This document shows, in pieces, positions 1 through 8,820 of a stretch of DNA of 64,000 nt. The stretch is taken from contig JAHDXL010000004.1 in the NCBI GenBank assembly GCA_023382935.1, forward strand, positions 272,122-336,121. The letters run 5' to 3'. The notes under the pieces were generated by a model. The model saw only the letters and a program-made list of their open reading frames with translations. It did not search any database and had not been told where the DNA came from. Every line of letters begins with the position of its first letter. Positions within the stretch are counted from its first letter, which is position 1. The stretch comes from Phycisphaerales bacterium (GTDB lineage: Bacteria; Planctomycetota; Phycisphaerae; Phycisphaerales; UBA1924). The translations under genes and the position numbers were made by a program.

Positions 1-220
1 ACCAACTCACCATCTGGTGGTTCACGCTCGCAGAGTGGTTGTCGCAACCACCGACTCTGCCACCGTTCACGAAACGCAATTCGCGGGGCGCCTCGGGACT
101 CGACGTCGAAACACGAGGCATTGGCTCGCGGGTCGGCCGCGCCTGCATGTGGTTCGCTGCGCACGGATGCGAACCCGCCGACATTTCGGTCGAGAAGGGT
201 CGATCCCGGGAACGCAAAGT

Positions 221-242
221 CCCGCGCCATAGGAGCGCGGGG
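221..242 (-). terminator. GC-rich hairpin after the PEP-CTERM gene
   Basis: A perfect 7-bp stem (221-227 with 235-241) with a 7-nt loop lies about 30 nt past the stop of the leftward gene ending at 273. It lacks a long T run, so termination is plausible but not certain. The rest of positions 1-220 shows no convincing gene on either strand. Confidence 0.4.
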
Positions 243-272
243 CCTTGATGAAATTCCGCCGAATGGCAAGTA

Positions 273-971
273 TCAGCGACGACGACGGCTCATCAAAAGC
301 CCGCCGAGGCCAAGAAACATAACCGCGCCAGGGGCGGGAATCACGCCATTGATCAGGATGGCGCCGTCGACGAAAGTGGGATTGCCGCTGAAATCGCCCG
401 CTCCCGCCCAGTTGGTGCCGTAGCCAAAGCCACCGCCGGGGTTTCTCAGCGGAGAAGCGCTCCCGATGGCCGTGAAGGACTCCAGATGGAACTCCTGCCC
501 AAAGACGCCGAAGTCGGCGAAGGGGGTGAGTCCAACCCAGTAGGAGCCCGCACCGAGGGCGATTCCAAGCCCCGAGGCCCGCACCGAAATGGTGCCGTCG
601 CCGTTGTTCGCGATACTGACGACAACCACCGTACCCGCGCGCGGATCGTCCGCGGCGGTGGGACTGTGGTCATAGATGTTCAGAACAGCGGTGGTAACGC
701 CGCCCCACAGGCCGGTCGCGTTCGTGAAGTATGTGGTGATGTCGCTGATGATCACGTTGGTCGTGAAGATCACCTCGTGAACCTGGTAACAGGAGTGGTA
801 GGCAAAGTCCCCGAACTCATGGTCGATGATGACCGGCACGCTGATTTCGTAGTTGGACTGGTCCCACAGAACGTCCGCACCGGCCGCTGCGGAAAGAGCG
901 GCGGCAGCACTGACAACGCGAAGCGCAAAGCGTCTCCTCTCCCGACCTGCTCTGTCTGGAAACGTCGTCAA
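273..971 (-). CDS. PEP-CTERM-type secreted protein of unknown function
   Basis: A 232-residue protein with an Arg-rich, Ala-rich N-terminal export signal (about residues 10-33, RRRFAL then a hydrophobic run ending AGA), a beta-rich middle, and a C-terminal tail of PAPGA, a hydrophobic segment and RRRR. That tail is the PEP-CTERM sorting signature, which exosortase systems recognise to process exported proteins at the envelope. The Trp/Phe/Gly-rich middle matches no catalytic family I recognise. The start is uncertain: the first codon is TTG (971) and the only Shine-Dalgarno-like GGAGG nearly touches it. No exosortase gene is in the window. Confidence 0.7.
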   Translation of the reverse strand: MTTFPDRAGRERRRFALRVVSAAAALSAAAGADVLWDQSNYEISVPVIIDHEFGDFAYHSCYQVHEVIFTTNVIISDITTYFTNATGLWGGVTTAVLNIYDHSPTAADDPRAGTVVVVSIANNGDGTISVRASGLGIALGAGSYWVGLTPFADFGVFGQEFHLESFTAIGSASPLRNPGGGFGYGTNWAGAGDFSGNPTFVDGAILINGVIPAPGAVMFLGLGGLLMSRRRR

Positions 972-1502
972 CCTCCACGGCCCCCCACCCGATCACACAT
1001 CGCGCCTGGGTGTCGCAGGTACGCTCCAAGTCCGACCATCGGAGCCGCTCCGCGCCTGTACCTGGAATCGAACTGGCGGGAGCCCGATCGTCATAAGCCG
1101 CCCCTCTCCGGCGGCCGCACTCAGGAAAATGCCACAGTCTTGTCTGAAATCATCCCCGATTTGCAGGGAATTTATCTTGGGCCGATCAGTACCTCAGTGC
1201 GATCATTCCTGCTCGGCGAGCGAATTCGGTCATCCAGAATTGCTGGTCGAACGGGCGCAACCCAGATGTTCACGGCTCGGGCCTGTGCCCTGGTCGCTCG
1301 AGCAGGCGCCACCAAGACGCTCTCCCCGCTCCCGCGCACGCCCTTTGATATCTCAGAAAGACAAGTTCGGCACAACTTGGCTTCGGATGGAGCACCCATT
1401 CTTCCTGACTCGGTTCACAGGCTGAATCACAACAGCGCCGGGCTCAACCGGACCGCCGAGCCCGAGCAGCGCGACCCAGACTCGGGAGGAGAAAGCGAAC
1501 CT
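972..1502. other. 531-nt intergenic region without a supportable gene
   Basis: This lies between the starts/ends of two leftward genes. Open frames here read as low-complexity shadow ORFs without recognisable domains. It contains a tRNA-like string near 1055-1110 on the minus strand that does not fold as a cloverleaf, and a hairpin at 1439-1464. It presumably holds the promoter of the 273-971 gene. Confidence 0.5.
1439..1464 (-). terminator. Hairpin downstream of speA
   Basis: A 7-bp stem, CGGGCTC (1439-1445) with GAGCCCG (1458-1464), and a 12-nt loop, about 40 nt past the speA stop. No strong T tract follows on the minus strand, so it is a weak terminator candidate. Confidence 0.35.
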
Positions 1503-3476
1503 TCACTCAAGGTATGTGTACCCCTCAAGCCCGTTCTCGTAGAACGACAGCAGCGCCCGGCTCTCCTTCACGCTCATGCGGTTCTCCTTCACGGCACGCT
1601 CCACGTCGCGCCGCATGGCCCGCTTGAGGTCGCCCGGGTCAAACTGCAGGTAGCCGAGCACCTCACGCACCGTGTCGCCCTCGATCACCTCGCCGATCGA
1701 CCACGTCCCATCGTCCTCCAGCATCACGTGTACCGCGTGCGTGTCGCCGAACAGGTTGTGCAGGTCGCCCAGCACCTCCTGGTAGGCCCCGACGAGGAAG
1801 AACCCCAGGTAATACGGCTCGTCCTCCTTCACGTCGTGGAGCTCCAGCGTCTTGCGGATCGCCTCGCCCTGAATCGAGCAGAACTTGCTGATCTGCCCGT
1901 CCGAGTCGCAGGTGATGTCGGCCAGTATGCCCCGCCGCGTCGGCTTCTCCTCCAGCCGGTGAATCGGGCAGATCGGAAACAACTGGTCAATCGCCCATGA
2001 GTCCGGAAGCGACTGAAACAAACTGAAATTGCAGAAATAGATGTCGCTGAGCATCTCCGGCAGGTCACCGATCTGGTCGGAAATGGCGCTGTCCGGGTCC
2101 GCGGCCGCGAAGTCGATCACCCGCTTGCCGATGGCACAGAAGAGCCGCTCGGTCACCGCCCGCATCGGTAGCGTCATGTAGCCCATGCCGAACAGTGCGA
2201 TCGCCTCTTCCCGCGCCGTCGTCGCGTCGTGGAAGATCTCCAGCGGCTCGTGCCCGTTGAAACTCTCGTAGGCCGTCATCAGGTCAATCACGGGCTGCGG
2301 AATCTCCTGCCCGCTCCTTTCCTCGGCCTCGATCATGCGCCGAACCCAGGCCATGTCGGGATCGGACGGAAACTCACTCCGCCCCAGCACGTCGGTGATG
2401 AGCACGCTGGAATAGGCGGCCATCGCGCGACCCGACTCACTGAGAATCATCGGATGCGGCTGCTTGGCGTCATCGCAGGCCGCCTTGATGCGGTACACGA
2501 TGTCCGACGCATACTCGCGCATCGAGTAGTTGACGCTCGACGCCCAACTTGACTGGCTGCCGTCGTAGTCCACGCCCAGCCCGCCGCCGATGTCCACCAT
2601 GTCCAGCGAGGTTGCCCCCAGCCGCCGCAGTTCCGTGTAGGTGTACGCCAACTCGCTGATGGCATTCTTGAGCATGCGGATGTCGCAGATCTGGCTGCCC
2701 ACGTGGAAGTGCACCAGTTTGAGGCAGTCGAGCATCCCGCGCGAGCGCAACTTCTCCACCGCGGCCAGCACTTCCGACACTTGCAAGCCAAACTTCGAGC
2801 GCATCCCACCCGACGACTCCCAGCGCCCAGCCCCACGCGCCGCCGGCTTGATCCGCACCCCGATCTGCGGGCGTACCTGGTAGCGCTCGGCCTGCTCGAT
2901 GATCCGGTCCAGTTCCACCGCCTGCTCGACCACCGGCACGATCCGCCGACCCAGTTTGGCCGCCAGCACCACCGTCTCAACGTACTCGTCGTCCTTGAAC
3001 CCGTTGCAGATGATGGGCATGTTCGGGCGATTCTCGGTTAGCCCGAGTACCGCCAGCAGTTCCGGCTTCGAGCCGGCCTCGAGCCCAAACCCCAACGCCC
3101 CGCCAAAGTCGCGGATCTCCTCACACAGCGACCGCTGCTGGTTCACCTTGATCGGGTATACGCAGGCATAAGTGCCCGCATACTCGTTGTCAGCGATGGC
3201 CTTGCCAAAGGCCTCCTTCAACTCCCGCAGCCGCGAGTCGAGAAGGTCCGTAAACCTCAGCAGCACCGGCGTGTGGATGCCGCGCAGTTTCAAACCCTCG
3301 ACCAGTTCGTACAAGTCGATCTCCTGTGGCTTGCTGCGGTCCGGGCGCACCACGATCGTCCCGCGCTCCGACGCGGCGAAGTAGCCCTGCCCCCACTCGG
3401 AAATGGCGTACGTCTCGGCCGAGGCGGCGACGGACCATCCCGCCTCGGCCTGCTTCTGGTGTGGTACGGTGGTCAT
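1503..3476 (-). CDS. speA: Biosynthetic arginine decarboxylase (SpeA)
   Basis: Converts arginine to agmatine with pyridoxal phosphate, the first step of the agmatine route to polyamines, in the cytoplasm. The 657-residue length fits the SpeA family (about 630-660). The PLP lysine is Lys110 in YPIKVNQQ. The fold III barrel continues with HFHVGSQ and DIGGGLGVDY, and the partner-subunit Cys523-Asp524 motif (TCDSDG) is present. The open frame extends upstream to 3971, but homology begins at MTTVPHQ, so I place the start at 3476. The Shine-Dalgarno is weak. It is monocistronic, with no other polyamine gene adjacent. Confidence 0.93.
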   Translation of the reverse strand: MTTVPHQKQAEAGWSVAASAETYAISEWGQGYFAASERGTIVVRPDRSKPQEIDLYELVEGLKLRGIHTPVLLRFTDLLDSRLRELKEAFGKAIADNEYAGTYACVYPIKVNQQRSLCEEIRDFGGALGFGLEAGSKPELLAVLGLTENRPNMPIICNGFKDDEYVETVVLAAKLGRRIVPVVEQAVELDRIIEQAERYQVRPQIGVRIKPAARGAGRWESSGGMRSKFGLQVSEVLAAVEKLRSRGMLDCLKLVHFHVGSQICDIRMLKNAISELAYTYTELRRLGATSLDMVDIGGGLGVDYDGSQSSWASSVNYSMREYASDIVYRIKAACDDAKQPHPMILSESGRAMAAYSSVLITDVLGRSEFPSDPDMAWVRRMIEAEERSGQEIPQPVIDLMTAYESFNGHEPLEIFHDATTAREEAIALFGMGYMTLPMRAVTERLFCAIGKRVIDFAAADPDSAISDQIGDLPEMLSDIYFCNFSLFQSLPDSWAIDQLFPICPIHRLEEKPTRRGILADITCDSDGQISKFCSIQGEAIRKTLELHDVKEDEPYYLGFFLVGAYQEVLGDLHNLFGDTHAVHVMLEDDGTWSIGEVIEGDTVREVLGYLQFDPGDLKRAMRRDVERAVKENRMSVKESRALLSFYENGLEGYTYLE

Positions 3477-3563
3477 GTCTTTAATGCTACGCCCCCTCGC
3501 CCGCCCCGCGCGCCCGCTGGTGCGAATACTTCCCCAAAGGCCATACTGCACCGGGATCAAACC

Positions 3564-3806
3564 ATGCCAAGGTACGATTACCACTGCCCCGCCAACGACC
3601 GCACCGTCGAAGTCGAACATGCCATGAGCGACCAGGTCGCCACTTGGGGCGAACTCTGCGACCGCGCCGGGCTCGACCCCGGCAAAACCCCGCGCACCGC
3701 CCCCGTCGAAAAACTCCTCAGCCTGCCCTTTGTTGGCAAGTCCGCCGCCCCGGTTTCCGACTGCGGCATGGGCTCGGCCTGCTGCCGCGGCGCGTGCAAG
3801 CACTGA
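3564..3806 (+). CDS. Small FmdB-like zinc-ribbon-type protein
   Basis: An 80-residue protein starting MPRYDYHC, the typical opening of FmdB/putative regulatory zinc-ribbon proteins, followed by EHAMSD and VEKLLS blocks that also recall that family. The classical pair of CxxC knuckles is degenerate: the first Cys is followed by an Asn-Asp pair, and the C-terminus has a separate Cys cluster (CGMGSACCRGACKH). It may bind metal in a modified way. The start is ATG 3564, the position where family homology begins. It diverges from speA with an 87-nt gap. Cellular role unknown. Confidence 0.65.
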   Translation: MPRYDYHCPANDRTVEVEHAMSDQVATWGELCDRAGLDPGKTPRTAPVEKLLSLPFVGKSAAPVSDCGMGSACCRGACKH

Positions 3807-3837
3807 GTCCAAGCACCGCACCTCTCGCTCCAACGAG

Positions 3838-3990
3838 CCCCGACCGTGAGGGAGGGGTTGCGCTGAGTACAAACGGTTTCCGCAACCGGTCAAGGGGACC
3901 GGCCTCCGGCCGGTGGGGCGGCGCCCGCGACCTTCTCCCCGTGAGGGAGAAGGCGGATCGATGCGCAGCATCGAGACGGATGGGGGAATG
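3838..3990. repeat. REP-like palindromic intergenic element
   Basis: The gap between the zinc-ribbon gene and the subtilase is made of nested inverted repeats. These include a perfect 9-bp hairpin (CCTTCTCCC/GGGAGAAGG, 3931-3953) and a 6-bp hairpin (3959-3973). The pattern of a CTCCC...GGGAG arm followed by a short purine-rich tail resembles the scattered REP-type elements common in environmental bacterial genomes. The same region can serve as a bidirectional terminator for the two convergent genes. Confidence 0.45.
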
Positions 3991-4743
3991 GTCGCATTTA
4001 CTCGCCCGCGTAACTGTCAAGGAAGATCGCCACGTCGTCGGTAGTCTGAATCGTGTCGAGGTTCAGGTCGGTCATCGCGTCGGCGTTGGTGTAGTCGATG
4101 AGGTAGAACGCCGCGTCGAGGGTCTCGATGTGGCCGTCGCCGTTCCAGTCAGCGGGGAGAGAGTGCTTGCGCGCGTTGACCAAGCCGTGCCCGGTGAACC
4201 GGTCGTAACCGACGTAGTCGAACGTGTTCTGGCCCGTTCTGACTGTCAGGTCGGTGGCCGTCACTTCGAGAATGTGCCGGACCTCCCACAATGAAAGGTC
4301 TGGATTCACGCGCAGCATCAGCCCGATGATGCCCGCGATCTGCGGCGCGACAAATGAGGTGCCGTCGGCTGTCATGGCGAAGCCATTGTTACTTTGCTCG
4401 ACGATGCCGTCGCCGGAGGTGCCGAATATATCTGCCATGGGGGCGACGACGGAGAGCATGGGCAGGCGATTGGGGTCGGGGTCGTTGATGCCAACCGGGT
4501 AGAGAATCTGGCAATAGTTCGGGCCACCGGGTGCTGGGCAGCAATCGTCGAAGGTCGAACGGAGCGGGTTCACGTTGGAGCGGCAATGCCACCACGGGCC
4601 GTCGGGGCCGTCGTCGAGGCAGACGCCGCCGACAGCGATGGTGCCGGGGTGGATGGGAATGCCGCCCGTGATCTGATGTTCGCCGTATGCGCCGCCAAGC
4701 CCGCAGTGATTATCGTCGGCCGGTTGCCAGCATGTCACGTCCG

Positions 4744-4750
4744 GTTTCCC
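4744..4750 (-). other. Slippery heptamer GGGAAAC at the second frame break of the subtilase
   Basis: On the minus strand the zero frame reads G GGA AAC, a textbook X XXY YYZ -1 slippery site. A -1 slip leads directly from the AIAGN oxyanion motif into PDVTCW and the rest of the peptidase. Without the slip, translation ends three codons later at TGA (4735-4737). A GTG overlapping that stop (4738) could also restart. Confidence 0.5.
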
Positions 4751-5513
4751 GCGATGGCGACGATGATACCGCCCTGCATCACGGCCTCATCGATCGCGTC
4801 GGCGATGGGATGCCCGGCGCAACCGAGACCCGAGTACCCGCCTTGCGACTCTGCTGAGATTGAAATGATGCGCGCACGGGGCTGCGGCAGATACTGCTGA
4901 ATGGTCTCGTCCCCGCCCGCGGCAAACTTGATGGCGTTGGACATGGTTTGGGCCGTCTGCCAGCAGGCCGTTCCCAGTTGTTCGCCAAGTCGTTCATTCT
5001 CGCAAGGATCAGCCGACGAATAGGACATGACGCGCAGCACAAGTACGCCACAATCCCAGCAGATCCCCGCCATGCCATCACCATTCGCGTACGCAGCAGC
5101 CATGCCGGCGATGAACGTCCCGTGGGGTGCCAAACCCGCGAGGACAGCGGTGTCTTCTGGCGGTTGAGGCGCGAAGAGGTCCGTATCGCAGTCACACAGC
5201 CACAGCACGCCACTCGAAGCTCCATCTTGCAGGAATGAGCGGCTGTCCCCATGGATCTTCGACCCCTCCGTCCCCGCCGGCCCACCGAACTCAAGATGAT
5301 CGAGATCGATGCCCGTGTCGATGATGGCGATGACTCGGCTCGGATCGGCCAAGTCAACCGGCGGCGAGCCGTACTGGTCGTACCCCACCAGCGCCCAGGC
5401 GAAGTTGACTTTGGTGGTCTCGATCCAATGTTGTCCGTACGGAAACTGGGCGCTCGGCTCATAGAGCGGGTCGTACGGGACGACCGGAGTGATGGCACCA
5501 AATTGTGTGACCG

Positions 5514-5520
5514 CCCCCCC
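5514..5520 (-). other. G7 run at the first frame break of the subtilase
   Basis: The minus strand reads atG GGG GGG Cgg in the signal-peptide frame. A -1 slip, or one missing G, joins the signal peptide to the mature peptidase (GAMGG then AVTQFG). Homopolymers like this are also common sites of sequencing or replication slippage. Confidence 0.5.
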
Positions 5521-5677
5521 ATCGCGCCCGCAAGCAAACCGAACGCACAGGCAGCCTTCTCCGAAGTCAGCGGTGTTTTCATCGAGAATCCAAGCATGCG
5601 CTTGCCTCCCTCGCGAGGGTGTGGTATTTGTGAGGCGAGCGCGCAGAGCATACCAAACTCCAGCGGAGATGCGAGTC

Positions 5678-6289
5678 ATGAAACGCAACAGAGCCCAACT
5701 CTTGTGTCTGGGGCTCGGGCTGGGACTCTCAGACGTCGCGCTTGCCGACGCCGTGTTCCACCTGTGGTTCGAGGCGCCCTCTGAAGTCCAGGTCGGAAGC
5801 ACCTTCACGCTCACGGCATGAGCGGAAGTGAGCGGTTCTATTCTCGGTGAAACTCAGGGTGGGTTCAACAGTTTCGGCATGAACCTCACAGCCGGCGGGA
5901 TGCTGGTCTCCTTCACCCCTGCTCAGATGCCCTGCTTCGTCACGTGGAGCGCCGGAGTTCCCGGGCCGAACGCGTTGAATTCAATGGTGGGCATCAATGT
6001 GCCATACATTCCACCTTTTTACACGCTGAACCCGATTCTCTTGTGTTCCACGCAGGTGACTCTCATGGGAGGAACAACGGGGGTACTTCAAGTCAATCCA
6101 TCACCCACCGAGGGCATTGACTTCATGCTCGCTTGGTGGAACGACTACGTTACTGGAACCTCTGTCACGGACAGCGATCCCGGCTCATCACTCTTGGTGA
6201 CACCGGCAACCGTCCGCGTCATCCCCGCGCCGGCAGCCGCGCTGCTCGCGCTCGCCCCATTGGCAGCCCGACGTCGCCGCCGGCCTTGA
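5678..6289 (+). pseudogene. PEP-CTERM secreted protein interrupted by an in-frame TGA
   Basis: ATG 5678 follows a GGAG 10 nt upstream and opens a signal peptide (MKRNRAQLLCLGLGLGLSDVALA). The reading stays in one frame through a TGA at 5819-5821 and continues AEVSGSIL to a C-terminal PEP-CTERM-like tail (VIPAPAAALLALAPLAARRRRR) ending 6289. The break reads TLTA-stop-AEVSGS, where a Trp (TGG) would be a one-base change, so a nonsense mutation, a sequence error or read-through are the options. A GTG at 5828 could start the rest, but it would lack the signal peptide. It diverges from the broken subtilase. Function unknown. Confidence 0.7.
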
Positions 6290-6328
6290 ACCTCCCCGAC
6301 TCGCGACCCCGGCTTGCGATTCCCCCCC

Positions 6329-6547
6329 CTACTTCTTCTCCACCTCGCACGTCCTCACGCCCACGATCGCGTACGCCGGACAGAAGCCCACGGCCCCGGT
6401 GATCAAACTCACCAGCCCCACCACGCCCAACGCGATCCCGGCGATCTGCCCCTCCAGCATCCCCGCCCCGAAAATCGCCACCACCAGGAACGCGATCCCC
6501 GCGAACACGCGGATCGCCCGGTCCGCACTGCCTTCGTTCGGCTTCAT
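6329..6547 (-). CDS. Small inner-membrane protein, DUF2892/YgaP-like
   Basis: A 72-residue protein with the DUF2892 opening (MKPNEGSADRAIRVFAGI), two hydrophobic helices (about 13-31 and 36-56) and GFCPAYAIVGVRTC, the usual CPxY...G/C signature of this family. Such domains occur alone or fused to rhodanese domains in sulfur or redox contexts. The Cys pair could be redox active, but that is inference. It lies 31 nt downstream of the phenylalanine hydroxylase gene on the same strand and may be co-transcribed with it. Confidence 0.85.
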   Translation of the reverse strand: MKPNEGSADRAIRVFAGIAFLVVAIFGAGMLEGQIAGIALGVVGLVSLITGAVGFCPAYAIVGVRTCEVEKK

Positions 6548-6578
6548 CGACGCAGACTCCTTTTCCGTTCACACCGGA

Positions 6579-7487
6579 TCAGCGACCGGCCGCCACCTTC
6601 GCCTCATTCAAAACACGCTCAGCATACGAGTTCATCGCATCGCGCAACTGCTCGAACGACTCCAGCACGTACAGGATCGGTTGAAACTTGTCGATCTCAA
6701 ACGTGGTCCTGATGACCCGGTCGAGGTCAAACGCGCGGCGCTCGACCCTGCCCTCGCCCACGCCCTCGGGCGCGTGCAGGGCGTGGTAACTCTCGCCGTG
6801 GCTGGAGATCAGCCCCGACCCGTAAATCTTCGTCCGCCCGTCCTCATGAATCAGCCCGAACTCCACCGTGAACCAGAACAGGCGTGCCAGCGGCTCGGTG
6901 TGCTTCGGCCCGGCGTGCAGCGCCGCCCTGCCATAGGTCTGCAGGAACTCCGCGAACACCGGGTCGGCGTGCAGCGGCACATGCCCGAACACGTCATGGA
7001 TGATGTCCGGCTCGGGCAAATAGTCCATCTTCTCCCGGGGGCGCACCACGATCGTCGTTGGAAACTCGCGCCGGCTCAGACACGCGAAGAACGCCTTGGC
7101 CGGCAGGTACCCCGGGACGCCGCGGCTCTGCCAGCCTGTCAGAGGCCGCAGGTACTCGTTGATCCCCTTCACCGTGCGCTTCGGGTCAAACGGATCCCGA
7201 GCCGTGCCGAACAGCAGCGGCACGCGATCGGGCACCAGGTTGATCGCCCGCAGCCCGGCTAGGAATGTGTTGGAGGCCTGCTCCTCTAGTACGCTCCACC
7301 GCTTCTCATACATTTCGCGCCAGACCTCGTGGTTCTCTTCCGAGTAGCGCTCGTAGATCTGCCGCACGTAGAACTGCTCGGGGTCGATCTGCTCGGCCGG
7401 CAACCCCTCCGCCGCGTCGGCAGCCGCTTGGGCCCGCACAAACTCCTCCCCGTCGATGATGTTGTTGTACCGGATGTCGCTTCGCAT
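6579..7487 (-). CDS. phhA: Phenylalanine 4-monooxygenase
   Basis: A non-haem iron, tetrahydropterin-dependent hydroxylase that turns phenylalanine into tyrosine in the cytoplasm. The 302-residue length fits bacterial PhhA. The iron ligands are visible as His164 and His169 in HDVFGH and Glu209 in FTVEFGL. The pterin/substrate region with GYLPAKAFF precedes them. No pterin carbinolamine dehydratase (phhB) is adjacent. Translation starts at ATG 7487; no strong Shine-Dalgarno stands out. Confidence 0.94.
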   Translation of the reverse strand: MRSDIRYNNIIDGEEFVRAQAAADAAEGLPAEQIDPEQFYVRQIYERYSEENHEVWREMYEKRWSVLEEQASNTFLAGLRAINLVPDRVPLLFGTARDPFDPKRTVKGINEYLRPLTGWQSRGVPGYLPAKAFFACLSRREFPTTIVVRPREKMDYLPEPDIIHDVFGHVPLHADPVFAEFLQTYGRAALHAGPKHTEPLARLFWFTVEFGLIHEDGRTKIYGSGLISSHGESYHALHAPEGVGEGRVERRAFDLDRVIRTTFEIDKFQPILYVLESFEQLRDAMNSYAERVLNEAKVAAGR

Positions 7488-7587
7488 TGCCGCTGCCTCC
7501 GCAGACCGTCATTCTGACGACCAGCATATCGCGAACACACAAGCGCAAACAAACCCTCGACGCGCCGGGCCTGTTCCACGCGCCCGA

Positions 7588-8820
7588 TCAGCAGGAAAAA
7601 CACCTCCACGCCTCGCCCTCGCTGATCGCCTGCCCGGCCCCCACCGCTTCGCTCGCGCCCGTCTCCGCCCGCCTCCGATGTACCGCCGCTTGGATGCTCT
7701 CGCCCGCGTCGGCCCGCACGATCGGCACGTCGCTCCCGAAGATCAGCCCAATTCCAGGCTCCAGCCCGCGGTCAATCAACTCCCGCAGAGGCATCACCCG
7801 ATCAAGGCGGTCCGGCAGGCCCCGGCGCAACGCCTCGATGTCATACAGCAAGTGGCAGGGCTGCACACTGGCGATCACGCCTAATTCCGCGAATCGGCCC
7901 ACGTCCGCTTCGTCGATCACCTCGCAGTGCTCGATGCGAAAGCCGTTCGTCCGTGGCCGTACTGTCTCAATCGCGTCCAACACCGCACGCACCGCACCAT
8001 CGCCGATGGCATGCGCCGCCAGCGGCACGCCCGCCCCATCACACCGGCGCACGGCCTCCTCGATCTGCCCGGGCGTCATCATCGGCGTGCCGCACGGATA
8101 CCCTCGCCGCCCGTCGGCAAACGGACGCAGCATCCACGCAGTCCGGCTGTTCAGCGTCCCGTCCACGAAAATCTTGGCCCCGCCCAGACGCACACGCCCC
8201 GACTCCCACGCCCCGCGCGTGGCCAGCACCTCCTCCAAGTCTTCCAGCAGCGGCCAGATGACGAAACGCTCTTCGCCCCCTTCCTCGCACAGGTCGGCAA
8301 GCACCGGCCCAAGCCACGTCGGGGCCTTGAGATCGTGCATCTCCACGTACCCCAAGCCTCGCAGCGCCTCAATGCTCCTCCGAACATGCCTCCGCCGCTC
8401 TTCCATGCCGGGCTCCGGCAGCGCGTTCCACACCTTCGACGCCGCGCTCTCGTACACCACACCGGTCAGCGAGCCGTCGGCCTCTCGCCCGATGATCCCG
8501 CCGGGCGGATCCGGCGAGTCGTCGCCCAAGCCCGCCGCCGCCAGCGCCGCTCGGCTGGCGATCAGCGCGTGGTAGTCGAAACACCAGGCCGCCAACGCCC
8601 GCCCAGCCGCCACGCGATCGATCTGTTCGAGCGTCGGCCAGCGTGCGTCGCGCCACGCCTCCGGCCTCGCCCCGTGCGCAAGAATCTCGCCCGGACGACG
8701 CGCCCGCTCGCCCAGTGCGTCGATCATGTCGCCGCTCGATCGGCACCCGGACAGGTCCACCATGTCCAGCCCACGCCCATGCGCAAACAGGTGCGCATGC
8801 GCCTCGCGCAACCCCCTCAC
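7588..8820 (-). CDS. Amidohydrolase, YtcJ-like, missing flanking domain
   Basis: A metal-dependent hydrolase of the amidohydrolase-3/YtcJ group: HAH motif (His8, His10) with the DLSGC that follows it in YtcJ proteins, then FVDGTLNSRTA, AHAIGD, RIEHCEV and FGSDVPI. At 410 residues it is about 100 or more shorter than YtcJ relatives. It lacks the N-terminal beta segment before HxH and ends at ISEGEAW where others continue through the returning composite domain. GTG 8820 overlaps the upstream stop by 4 nt (GTGA), which supports this start and co-translation. The substrate is unknown, and activity is uncertain because of both truncations. Confidence 0.8.
   Translation of the reverse strand: MRGLREAHAHLFAHGRGLDMVDLSGCRSSGDMIDALGERARRPGEILAHGARPEAWRDARWPTLEQIDRVAAGRALAAWCFDYHALIASRAALAAAGLGDDSPDPPGGIIGREADGSLTGVVYESAASKVWNALPEPGMEERRRHVRRSIEALRGLGYVEMHDLKAPTWLGPVLADLCEEGGEERFVIWPLLEDLEEVLATRGAWESGRVRLGGAKIFVDGTLNSRTAWMLRPFADGRRGYPCGTPMMTPGQIEEAVRRCDGAGVPLAAHAIGDGAVRAVLDAIETVRPRTNGFRIEHCEVIDEADVGRFAELGVIASVQPCHLLYDIEALRRGLPDRLDRVMPLRELIDRGLEPGIGLIFGSDVPIVRADAGESIQAAVHRRRAETGASEAVGAGQAISEGEAWRCFSC

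Larger units (their letters stand above)
3998..5597 (-). pseudogene. Secreted subtilisin-like (S8) peptidase with dockerin-like tail, reading frame broken twice
   Basis: A signal peptide (MKTPLTSEKAACAFGLLAGAMGG) starts in one frame. The peptidase domain then continues in a second frame from 5514-5520, and the last third lies in a third frame from about 4744. Joining them with -1 shifts gives one S8 protein: catalytic Asp in IIDTGID, His in PHGTFIAG, oxyanion Asn in AIAGN, Ser in GTSFVAP, then an EF-hand-like tail (DWNGDGHIETLDAA ... DLNLDTIQTTDD) as on planctomycete secreted enzymes. The start is set at 5597 by a GGGAGG 9 nt upstream. Both breaks lie on XXXYYYZ heptamers, so programmed frameshifting, mutation and sequence error all remain possible. 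Labelled pseudogene for caution. Confidence 0.75.

Noticed and set aside
181-250. GGGAACGCAAAG followed by a CCCGCG hairpin, resembling part of a GEMM-type c-di-GMP riboswitch
   Set aside because: The paired P1 elements and tetraloop partner are not present, and no gene lies downstream on that strand. The hairpin is better explained as a terminator.
1040-1125. tRNA-like string on the minus strand (T-arm-like CCAGTTCGATTCCAGG and a 3' part like GGTACAGGCGC)
   Set aside because: No matching acceptor stem, anticodon stem or D stem can be formed, so it is at most a degraded tRNA remnant.
486-2000. Long rightward open frame covering the left intergenic region
   Set aside because: Antisense to speA and to the PEP-CTERM gene, low-complexity Arg/Pro content, no domain; typical of high GC shadow ORFs.
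3931-3953. Hairpin taken as an attachment or transposon end
   Set aside because: No target-site duplication or matching second end is seen nearby; a REP-like or terminator role is enough.
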